From JAVBQF01 sp031549195 (lineage in GTDB: Bacteria > Bacillota_I > Bacilli_A > RF39 > UBA660), in contig JAVBQF010000006.1 of NCBI GenBank assembly GCA_031549195.1, positions 50,721 through 114,720 of the forward strand: DNA of 64,000 nucleotides. Reading direction: 5' to 3'. The position numbers and the translations under genes were made by a program. The notes under the pieces were generated by a model. That model searched no databases. It saw only the letters and a list, made by a program, of their open reading frames with translations, and had not been told where the DNA came from. Of this stretch, positions 26,554 through 33,862 are shown piece after piece (positions within the stretch are counted from its first letter, which is position 1; each line of letters opens with the position of its first letter).

Positions 26554-27126
26554 ATGTTATATAGAGTAGTTAGATTGATTATTACACCATTGTTTAAGAT
26601 GATATTTAGGCCTAAATATATTGGAAGAAATAATATTCCTAGAAAAGGCAGAATTGTATTAGCTGGAAATCATACTAACAATTTAGATTCTGTTTTAGTA
26701 TTGTCTTCTACCAAACGAACAGTTCATTTTTTAGCAAAGAAAGAACTTGTTGATAGCAACTTAGGCTTTATATTTAAAAACTTAGAAATAATTCCAGTAG
26801 ATAGAAAAAGAAAAAATAAAGAAGCTTTGATAGAGGCTGAAAATATACTCAATAATGATGAAGTGATAGGAATATTTCCAGAAGGAACTATTAATAGAAC
26901 AGAAGATGTTATAATGCCATTTAAAATGGGAGCAGTATCTATGGCGAGTAAGACAAATACTAAGATACTCCCATTTATAATTAGTGGAGAATATGGTTTC
27001 CTTAAAAAAAGAGTAAAAATTGAGTTTCTTTCTCCTTATGAGTTAGAAAGTGATAATCTTGAAGTAGAAAATAAAAAATTAGAAAATATTATAAGTAAAA
27101 ATATTATTAAGAGTAGGAGTGCATAA
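26554..27126 (+). CDS. 1-acylglycerol-3-phosphate acyltransferase, PlsC family (first of two)
   Basis: Acylates lysophospholipid at the membrane surface. The 190-residue protein has the catalytic HX4D motif in GNHTNNLDS, the acceptor-binding FPEGTINR and GAVSMASKTNTKILPF. Length is near the PlsC minimum. It is first in an operon with an AMP-forming ligase and a second PlsC homologue; its TAA overlaps the next ATG by one base (TAATG). An extended -10 (TGGTATAAT) lies about 40 bases upstream. Confidence 0.92.
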   Translation: MLYRVVRLIITPLFKMIFRPKYIGRNNIPRKGRIVLAGNHTNNLDSVLVLSSTKRTVHFLAKKELVDSNLGFIFKNLEIIPVDRKRKNKEALIEAENILNNDEVIGIFPEGTINRTEDVIMPFKMGAVSMASKTNTKILPFIISGEYGFLKKRVKIEFLSPYELESDNLEVENKKLENIISKNIIKSRSA

Positions 27127-28859
27127 TGGGAATATTGGATATTTTTAAAGGAAAGAAGAAATTAACTGGTCCATGGTTAAAATATTATACAAAGGAAGAC
27201 ATTAACTTTAAGGTACCAGATGTATCAATTTATGAATTTTTAAAAGAAAGATCTAAAGAATGGAAGCATTCTATTGCATATAACTATTTTGGTAAGACAG
27301 CAACATTTGATGCTTTTATTAAAGAAATTGATGAAGCTGCAAGATCATTTAGATGCCAAGGTATTCGTCCAGGTGATGTTGTTACTGTATGTATGCCAAA
27401 TACACCAGAAGCAATTATATCTTTTTATGCCTTAAATAAAATTGGGGCGGTTGCAAATATGATACATCCATTATCTGGGGAACAGGAAATAAAAGAGTAT
27501 TTAGTATCAACGAACAGTGTTATGCTTGTTATGGTAGATTTATGTTATGAGAAAGTTAAAAATATAATCAAAGAAACAAATGTGTATAAGACTATTGTCA
27601 TATCTGTAAAGGATTCTATGCCTGTTTTAATTGGAATGGGGTATTTCTTTACAAGAGGATTTAAAGTTAGTAGACCATCACGTAGTGAGGATTATTTATA
27701 TTGGAAGGATTTTATTAGAAAAGGTCACAGATATCATAATGATGGAACTATTCAAGTAAAAAAGGATATGCCTGCAGTTATATTGCACAGTGGTGGTACA
27801 ACTGGAAGTCCAAAGGGAATCGTTTTATCAAATGCTAACTTCAATGTATTATCATTTCAAATCAAGGGAACAATTTATGATATAGGAGTGGGTGATAGAA
27901 CTCTTGCTATACTGCCAGTCTTTCATGGCTTTGGTCTTTGTGCAAATATTCATCTACCTTTAACGATTGGTGCAACAGTAGTGCCAGTGCCACAACTTGA
28001 TGCTAAAAAGTTTGATAAATTATTAGAAAAATATAGACCAACGATTCTTTTTGGAGTGCCAACTCTTTATGAAGCAATGTGTAATATTAAGAATGATTCA
28101 CTAGACTTATCATTTGTAAAATATGTAATATCTGGTGGGGACTCACTAAAACCAGCTGCTATTAGAAAAGTAGACCTTTATTTAAGAGAACATAATTCAA
28201 AAGCAGTATTATCACAAGGATATGGCATGACAGAAAGTGTATCTGCAACAGCAGTGGCACTTAAAGTAAACAAAGAAGGTAGTATTGGTATACCACTTCC
28301 TGGAAACTTTTATAAAGTAGTAACACCAAATACACAAGAAGAAGTTCAAGTTGGAGAAGATGGAGAAATATGTGTTTCGGGACCATCTGTTATGCTTGGA
28401 TATTTAAATAATGAAAAAGAAACCAATGAAATATTACAAATACATAAGGATGGTCACGTATGGCTACATACAGGCGATATTGGATACATGGATTCAGATG
28501 GAGTATTCTTCTATAAACAAAGATTAAAAAGAATGCTTATCGTATCAGGATACAATGTTTATCCAAGCCATGTAGAAAGCGTTATAGAGGAGCATGCTGC
28601 AGTAATGAATTGTACAGTTATTGGTATACCACATCCATATAAGGTACAAGTGCCAAAAGCATTTATTGTATTAAATTCAGATTATAAAGATAGCTATTCT
28701 GTTAAAAAAAGCATCAAAGAACATTGTGAAAAAAATCTAGCAAAATATGCAATACCTGCTGAGTTTGAATTTAGGCAGTCTCTTCCAAAAACAATGATTG
28801 GAAAAGTTGACTTTAAACAACTTCAAGTAGAAGAAGACAATAAGCGTAAAGATAGTTAA
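27126..28859 (+). CDS. AMP-forming acyl-CoA/acyl-ACP synthetase
   Basis: Activates a fatty acid with ATP to the acyl-AMP and then to a thioester. The 577-residue ANL-superfamily enzyme has the P-loop LHSGGTTGSPKGIVLS, VFHGFGLC, the A5 region SQGYGMTESVS, WLHTGDIGYMDSDG, the hinge KRMLIVSGYNVYP and the catalytic Lys in KTMIGKVDFKQL. Lying between two plsC genes, it probably supplies acyl groups to them from free fatty acids. This could be a split form of the Aas type of acyltransferase/acyl-ACP synthetase; that is inference. Confidence 0.9.
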   Translation: MGILDIFKGKKKLTGPWLKYYTKEDINFKVPDVSIYEFLKERSKEWKHSIAYNYFGKTATFDAFIKEIDEAARSFRCQGIRPGDVVTVCMPNTPEAIISFYALNKIGAVANMIHPLSGEQEIKEYLVSTNSVMLVMVDLCYEKVKNIIKETNVYKTIVISVKDSMPVLIGMGYFFTRGFKVSRPSRSEDYLYWKDFIRKGHRYHNDGTIQVKKDMPAVILHSGGTTGSPKGIVLSNANFNVLSFQIKGTIYDIGVGDRTLAILPVFHGFGLCANIHLPLTIGATVVPVPQLDAKKFDKLLEKYRPTILFGVPTLYEAMCNIKNDSLDLSFVKYVISGGDSLKPAAIRKVDLYLREHNSKAVLSQGYGMTESVSATAVALKVNKEGSIGIPLPGNFYKVVTPNTQEEVQVGEDGEICVSGPSVMLGYLNNEKETNEILQIHKDGHVWLHTGDIGYMDSDGVFFYKQRLKRMLIVSGYNVYPSHVESVIEEHAAVMNCTVIGIPHPYKVQVPKAFIVLNSDYKDSYSVKKSIKEHCEKNLAKYAIPAEFEFRQSLPKTMIGKVDFKQLQVEEDNKRKDS

Positions 28860-28868
28860 GGAGTAATA

Positions 28869-29465
28869 ATGAAAAAAAAACATGGAGAATTTGGTTATAA
28901 ACTTTTTAGACTTATTTTAGGTCCAATATTTAAATTATATTATAATCCTAAAGTAATTGGAAAAGAGAATATACCGAAAGAAGGCGCAATGCTTATTGCT
29001 GGAAATCATAAGCATTTATTTGATCAGTGTCTATCAGTTATATCAACAAAAAGAGTAATACACTACATGGCAAAAAAAGAACATCTTGATGGTAAGATGG
29101 GATGGTTTTTTAGATCGTGCGGATGTATACGTGTAGATAGAAGTATTAAAGATGAAAACGCAAAGGCAGAAGCACTTGATGTATTAAATGATGGTGGAGC
29201 AATCGGAATATTTCCAGAGGGAACAAGAAATAGAACAGAAGCTTTCTTATTACCATTTAAGTTTGGTGTAGTATCTATGGCAAGTAAAACAGATGCGACT
29301 ATTGTACCGTTTGGACTTACTGGTGATTATAAATTCAGAAGCAAAAACTTAACTGTTAGATTTGGTAGGCCATTTAAAGTAGGAAATATGACTTTAGAAG
29401 AAGCTAATAAAAAATTAGAAGAAGAAGTTGGAAAGTTAATGAAGGAGAGTTTGAATAAAAGGTAA
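28869..29465 (+). CDS. 1-acylglycerol-3-phosphate acyltransferase, PlsC family (second of two)
   Basis: The 198-residue protein has the HX4D motif in GNHKHLFDQ and FPEGTRNR. It is clearly a paralogue of the gene two places upstream (both have VIHYMAKKEHLD or VHFLAKKELVD after the motif, and GxVSMASKT). The two differ in the acceptor loop (TINR versus TRNR), which suggests different lyso-acceptors. A hairpin over the stop codon ends the operon. Confidence 0.92.
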   Translation: MKKKHGEFGYKLFRLILGPIFKLYYNPKVIGKENIPKEGAMLIAGNHKHLFDQCLSVISTKRVIHYMAKKEHLDGKMGWFFRSCGCIRVDRSIKDENAKAEALDVLNDGGAIGIFPEGTRNRTEAFLLPFKFGVVSMASKTDATIVPFGLTGDYKFRSKNLTVRFGRPFKVGNMTLEEANKKLEEEVGKLMKESLNKR

Positions 29466-29475
29466 ACTCTTTTTT
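29446..29475 (+). terminator. Terminator of the plsC-ligase-plsC operon
   Basis: AGAGTTT (29446-29452) pairs with AAACTCT (29464-29470), then T run; overlaps the last codons. Confidence 0.7.
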
Positions 29476-29478
29476 AAA

Positions 29479-29505
29479 AATAAAAATACAGAATTAACTG
29501 TATTT
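29479..29505 (-). terminator. Terminator of csp
   Basis: AAATACAG/CTGTATTT hairpin (29505-29484 on the minus strand), followed by TTTTTATTTTT on that strand. Confidence 0.65.
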
Positions 29506-29509
29506 CAAA

Positions 29510-29722
29510 CTACATCTTTACTTCTTCTAAACTTTTAACATTTACAGCTTGAAATCCTTTTGAAGTTTCAAGTAATTCAAAATCAACATCTTCGCCTTCT
29601 CTTAAAGTTCTAAAACCATTAGTTAAAATTGCAGAATAATGAACAAAAATATCTTCACTATTTCTATTGGTTATAAATCCATAACCCTTTTGATTATTAA
29701 ACCATTTTACTTTTGATTTCAT
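29510..29722 (-). CDS. Cold shock protein
   Basis: A 70-residue single CSD domain, with KVKWFNNQKGYGFI (RNP1-like) and DIFVHYSAI (RNP2). RNP1 is mostly the usual KGYGFI. The protein binds single-stranded RNA or DNA and acts as an RNA chaperone. The C-terminal tail EEVKM is normal. It starts with ATG behind AAGGAGGTAC and is divergent from the LysR gene. Confidence 0.97.
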   Translation of the reverse strand: MKSKVKWFNNQKGYGFITNRNSEDIFVHYSAILTNGFRTLREGEDVDFELLETSKGFQAVNVKSLEEVKM

Positions 29723-29810
29723 TTGTACCTCCTTATGATATGATTATATAGAAATATTTGATATAATTAAAATACTAAAAAATTATAACAATGATAAGGA
29801 GAACTTATGA

Positions 29811-30707
29811 ATGCATAGAGTTAATTTTGAATTATATAAAGTGTTTTATGTAGTAACAAAACATAGGAACATTACTAGGGCAAGCGAAGAATTGTTAATA
29901 AGCCAACCAGCAATAACACAATCAATTAAGAAGTTAGAGGATCAACTAGGGGGAGTTCTATTTACTAGAAGTAAAAAAGGAGTAGAACTTACTATGGATG
30001 GAGAATATCTTTTTAATAATATTAAGGAACACATTGAAGGCCTTCATAAAAATAGTTACTATTTTGATAATATTAAGAATTTAGATGTAGGGGTATTAAG
30101 AATAGGTAGTGATATATCAAACTTTAACAATATATTGATGCCATTTATAAAGATGTTTCATAAGCTACATCCAAATATCGATGTAAAAATAATAAGAAAA
30201 GAAAATTATGAGTTACTTAATATGCTTGAACATAATGATATAGATATTATATTACTCAATATGCCTGTAAATTATCAAGACAAAGTAAAGGTAATTAAAA
30301 CATTTGAATTTACAGAAAGTTTTATTGGAAGTTATGATCTGTATGAGGAATACAAAAATAGGCTAATTACTTTGAAAGATGTGGAAAAAATACCGCTAGT
30401 ATTATTAGCATATCCTTCTACATCAAGAAAAAACATAGAGTCCTTCTTTGAAAAAAATAGGATAAGACCATATCCAAAATATGAATTTGATAGCTATTCA
30501 ATGGCACTTGATTTTGTTAAGAATGGTTTCGGTTTTGGAGTAATCAATAAAGAATATGTTAAAAGTGAATTGGAGTCTAAAAAGTTATTTGTATTAAATA
30601 CAGAATTTACACTTCCACCTAGAAAGAAGATAATAGGTGTCAGCACAATTCATAAAACAAGTATATGTGCAAATAAGTTTTTACAAATTGTTATACAAGG
30701 TAATTAA
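29811..30707 (+). CDS. LysR-family transcriptional regulator
   Basis: The 298-residue protein has the LysR winged helix at residues 3-62 (FELYKVFYVVTKHRNITRASEEL, then SQPAITQSIKKLE and LFTRSKKGVELT). An effector-binding domain of periplasmic-binding type runs from about residue 90 (VGVLRIGSDIS). LysR proteins usually act on a nearby divergent gene; here the divergent neighbour is csp, 88 bases away, which is an unusual target. The effector is unknown. Confidence 0.93.
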   Translation: MHRVNFELYKVFYVVTKHRNITRASEELLISQPAITQSIKKLEDQLGGVLFTRSKKGVELTMDGEYLFNNIKEHIEGLHKNSYYFDNIKNLDVGVLRIGSDISNFNNILMPFIKMFHKLHPNIDVKIIRKENYELLNMLEHNDIDIILLNMPVNYQDKVKVIKTFEFTESFIGSYDLYEEYKNRLITLKDVEKIPLVLLAYPSTSRKNIESFFEKNRIRPYPKYEFDSYSMALDFVKNGFGFGVINKEYVKSELESKKLFVLNTEFTLPPRKKIIGVSTIHKTSICANKFLQIVIQGN

Positions 30708-30809
30708 TATTAAATAAATTGCATTTTTAAGATTTCTTTTCTTTTATAATAATATCTTTTACAAAAACAATTACTATGATATAATCTTTTATAGAATAGG
30801 GTTGATAGA

Positions 30810-32588
30810 ATGGTAGAATCATTAGGAAAAATTATAAACATTGAAGGAAGCACAATTATAGTAAAATCATTAGTTAATATTGACACATTACCGAACTTAG
30901 TGAATTCACATTTGGTATTTGAAGATGGCACTAAAAGAATAGTTGCAGAAGTTTTAAGTGTTGAAATAGAAACAATGAAGGCAAGTGTTGTAGGAGAAAT
31001 TATTGATAACAGGTTTACACCAGGACTTAATAATAAGCCAGCTTTTTCATCAGGTATTAGAAGAATTAAAATGGAAGAATTACCACTGATTTTTGGTAGT
31101 CAAGAAATAACTGATAATACAGAAATACATCTAGGATATTCGACAGTATATGATAACTATAAAATAAATATTGGTATTAATAATTTCTTTAGTAATCATT
31201 TTTCAATACTTGGTAATACTGGTAGTGGAAAAAGTTCAGCTATGTCTAGGCTAATACAAAATATATTTACTAGTAATACTTATCTACCTGTTAATGCAAA
31301 TATATTTATTTTTGATGCTTATGGAGAATACAATAGTGCATTTTCAATGATAAATGAGATTAGTCCGGGTCTTAACTTCAAATCTTATACAACAAATACA
31401 ATGTATCCAGAAAGCCCCATTTTAAAGATACCATTATGGCTTTTGGATGTTGATGATATAGCACTACTACTTGGTGCTACTGAACCTGCACAATTACCAA
31501 TAATTGAAAAAACTTTGAAGCTAGTCCCAATACTAAATGGTACTAGTGAAGATGTAATCAAACTTAAAAATGATATTATTGCAAGGGCACTTCTAGATAT
31601 ATTAAAAAGCGGAAAAGATTCTACTAAAATAAGAGACCAAATAACAGCCGTTTTAACTGCATTCAATACAGAACAATTAAATCTTGAGTCTCCAATCGTT
31701 CAACCAGGGTATTATAGAACATTAAAGCAATGTATATTTGTTGATAATAACGGTAAATTACAAGAGATGGAATTAGTTGTTAATTTCTTGTATGGTTTTG
31801 TAAATGAAAATCAAGAAATACCAAAACCAAATGGATTAGTACCGTATAGCCTTATTGATTTAGAACGTGCACTAGAGTTTGCTTTAATATCTGAAGGTAT
31901 CTTAAAGAGTGATAAGGTGTTTGATTATGCTAATATATTAAGTGTTAGACTTCACGCATTAGCTAATAGCGATGCTGCGCAATATTTTGACTATCCAAAG
32001 ATGGTTACAAGAATAGGCTTTATTGGTGATTTATTAACAACTTATGAGGGTAAAAAAGCACAAATAGTTAACTTTAATATTAACTATGTCGATGATAGAT
32101 TAGCAAAGACAATCACAAAAATCATATCTAAAATACTATTTGATTATGCAGCAACTACAAAAGAGCGCGGTAAAATACCATTCCATATAATAATAGAAGA
32201 AGCCCATAGATATGTTCAAAAGGATATAGATGCTGAATTACTTGGATATAATATATTTGATAGAATTACCAAAGAAGGAAGAAAATATGGAGTACTATTA
32301 GGACTTATTACACAAAGACCAAGTGAACTATCTGAAACTAGTATTTCACAGTGCTCAAACTTCTTAGTACTAAGAACGCTTCACCCAAAAGACTTAGTCT
32401 ATATAAGAGAAATGGTACCAAATGTTAATGATGAAATAGTTGAAATATTAAATACATTGCAGCCAGGTAATGCCATAGAGTTTGGAAGTGCCTTTAAAGT
32501 TCCAATTGCATTTAAGATGGACAAACCAAATCCAGAACCATACAGCAGCAATAGTGATGTTGCAAGTATATGGTATGCAATAAAATAA
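30810..32588 (+). CDS. HerA-like DNA-translocase ATPase (DUF87)
   Basis: The 592-residue protein has an N-terminal beta-barrel HAS-like domain (SLGKIINIEGSTIIVKSL). The RecA-like core follows, with Walker A ILGNTGSGKSSAM and Walker B FHIIIEEAHRYV, and GLITQRPSELSETSISQCSN as sensor region. This is the HerA/VirB4-like DUF87 pattern. HerA proteins form hexamers that move DNA, in archaea together with the NurA nuclease. No NurA gene is visible beside it; the neighbour downstream is sepF. ATG follows a GGGTTGATAG site of moderate strength. Confidence 0.88.
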   Translation: MVESLGKIINIEGSTIIVKSLVNIDTLPNLVNSHLVFEDGTKRIVAEVLSVEIETMKASVVGEIIDNRFTPGLNNKPAFSSGIRRIKMEELPLIFGSQEITDNTEIHLGYSTVYDNYKINIGINNFFSNHFSILGNTGSGKSSAMSRLIQNIFTSNTYLPVNANIFIFDAYGEYNSAFSMINEISPGLNFKSYTTNTMYPESPILKIPLWLLDVDDIALLLGATEPAQLPIIEKTLKLVPILNGTSEDVIKLKNDIIARALLDILKSGKDSTKIRDQITAVLTAFNTEQLNLESPIVQPGYYRTLKQCIFVDNNGKLQEMELVVNFLYGFVNENQEIPKPNGLVPYSLIDLERALEFALISEGILKSDKVFDYANILSVRLHALANSDAAQYFDYPKMVTRIGFIGDLLTTYEGKKAQIVNFNINYVDDRLAKTITKIISKILFDYAATTKERGKIPFHIIIEEAHRYVQKDIDAELLGYNIFDRITKEGRKYGVLLGLITQRPSELSETSISQCSNFLVLRTLHPKDLVYIREMVPNVNDEIVEILNTLQPGNAIEFGSAFKVPIAFKMDKPNPEPYSSNSDVASIWYAIK

Positions 32589-32651
32589 GGACTTTAATTT
32601 TAAAATAAATTGTGTTAGAATTATCTTAGTGATAATAGGGAGGAATAAATA

Positions 32652-33050
32652 ATGGCATTAGATAAATTAAAAGGATTTTTTGGTGGAGATGTTGAAGAAC
32701 GCGATGAAGATGAGATGATTAGCGAAGAATCATATGATATGTCTGGAAATAAAATGATTTTATTAGAACCAAGAGCATATTCAGAATCACAACAAATCGC
32801 AGATTATCTTAAGAATAGAAGCGCAGTAGTAGTAAATCTTAAAAGAGTAACACCAGATCAAGCAAAGAGAATTGTAGATTTCTTAAGTGGAACTTTATAT
32901 GCAATTGAAGGAGATTTACAAAAACTTGGTGGCGGAATATTCTTATGTACTCCAAAAAACTTTAATGTTGAAGGAAAAATAACGGATGATTCTGTAAAAG
33001 GACAAAAAGGAAGAAAAGAAGAAGAGCAAGAAGACGAATTTAATTGGTAA
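32652..33050 (+). CDS. sepF: Cell division protein SepF
   Basis: Bridges FtsZ filaments and membrane at mid-cell. The 132-residue protein has the N-terminal amphipathic helix (MALDKLKGFFGG), an acidic linker, and the SepF core: ILLEPRAYSESQQIADYL, then AVVVNLKRVTPDQAKRIVDFLSGTLYAIEG and LGGGIFLCTPKNFNV. The C-terminal tail is highly charged. It is followed 33 bases later by divIVA, the common Bacilli arrangement. Confidence 0.96.
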   Translation: MALDKLKGFFGGDVEERDEDEMISEESYDMSGNKMILLEPRAYSESQQIADYLKNRSAVVVNLKRVTPDQAKRIVDFLSGTLYAIEGDLQKLGGGIFLCTPKNFNVEGKITDDSVKGQKGRKEEEQEDEFNW

Positions 33051-33083
33051 TTATAATTAAGTAGCTTTAATTGAGGTGATAAT

Positions 33084-33515
33084 GTGAATAGGTTTTCCAT
33101 TGTTGAAAATGGTTATAGTAAAGAAGAAGTCAACAAATTTGTTGATGATGTTATCGCCCACACTGAAGATGTTATAAAAAGAGTTAAACTACAACAAGAT
33201 AAAATAGAAAGTTTAAAGAAAGAATTAGAGCACTATAAATCAATTGAAGATAACTTGAAGAACTCATTATATAAGGCAGAAGCAGCAGGCAGTGATATTA
33301 AAAAACAAGCAATTGAAGAACGTAATATGATTGTTGAAGACGCTAAAAAGAATGCTTCTAGAATAGTAAATGATGCACTATTACGTGCTGAAAAGATAGA
33401 AATTAAAGCTGATGTCTTAGAACGTAATATGAGAATATTTAAAAAGAAATTAAGACTTGTTATTGAACAACAATTAACAGTTGTTGATGAAATTGAAGAG
33501 CTAGAGATAAACTAG
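33084..33515 (+). CDS. DivIVA-family protein
   Basis: GTG start after TGAGGTGATAAT. The 143-residue protein has the DivIVA N-terminal lipid-binding region (FSIVENGYSKEEVNKFVDDV) followed by a long coiled coil (about residues 30-140). It is short compared with Bacillus DivIVA (about 164). It probably binds curved membrane at the septum or poles. A terminator (GAGCTAG/CTAGTTC, T run) overlaps its stop. Confidence 0.92.
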   Translation: MNRFSIVENGYSKEEVNKFVDDVIAHTEDVIKRVKLQQDKIESLKKELEHYKSIEDNLKNSLYKAEAAGSDIKKQAIEERNMIVEDAKKNASRIVNDALLRAEKIEIKADVLERNMRIFKKKLRLVIEQQLTVVDEIEELEIN

Positions 33516-33524
33516 TTCTTTTTA
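33497..33524 (+). terminator. Terminator of sepF-divIVA
   Basis: GAGCTAG pairs with CTAGTTC around the AGATAAA loop, then TTTTTATT. It overlaps the divIVA stop. Confidence 0.65.
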
Positions 33525-33545
33525 TTATACAAAATAAAAAACAGC

Positions 33546-33740
33546 TTACTCAGCTGCTTCTTCTACTTTAGAATCTTTTCTTAATGTTCTTGCTTCTTTA
33601 TTACTAACTCTTACTCTAGTACCATCTTCTAATCTAACAACTTGAAGATTTAATTTTTGTTTTCTATTAGTAGTGTTAAGAGCATGACTTCTTTGTCTAG
33701 CAGAACAGTTAGGTGTTCTATTTGATACATTAATAGCCAT
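33546..33740 (-). CDS. rpmB: 50S ribosomal protein L28
   Basis: Start at 33740, behind AGGAGGATATT; longer in-frame extension upstream has no site. The 64-residue protein has the L28 core RSHALNTTNRKQKLNLQVVRLEDGTRVRVSNKEARTLRK. The N terminus MAINVSNRTPNCSARQ keeps one Cys only, so the zinc-binding Cys pair of many L28 proteins is absent, a known zinc-independent variant type. It is a single minus-strand gene between divIVA and dnaE; a CAGCT/AGCTG hairpin with T run follows its stop. Confidence 0.93.
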   Translation of the reverse strand: MAINVSNRTPNCSARQRSHALNTTNRKQKLNLQVVRLEDGTRVRVSNKEARTLRKDSKVEEAAE

Positions 33741-33862
33741 AATATCCTCCTTTATATGTAAAAAACACTTGCTAAATAACTTTATCATAAAATTTTAGTT
33801 TAGTCAAATATTTCAATTATATTTTATGTGTGTTAAAATATGCTTAGAAAGGAGTGTTTTAT

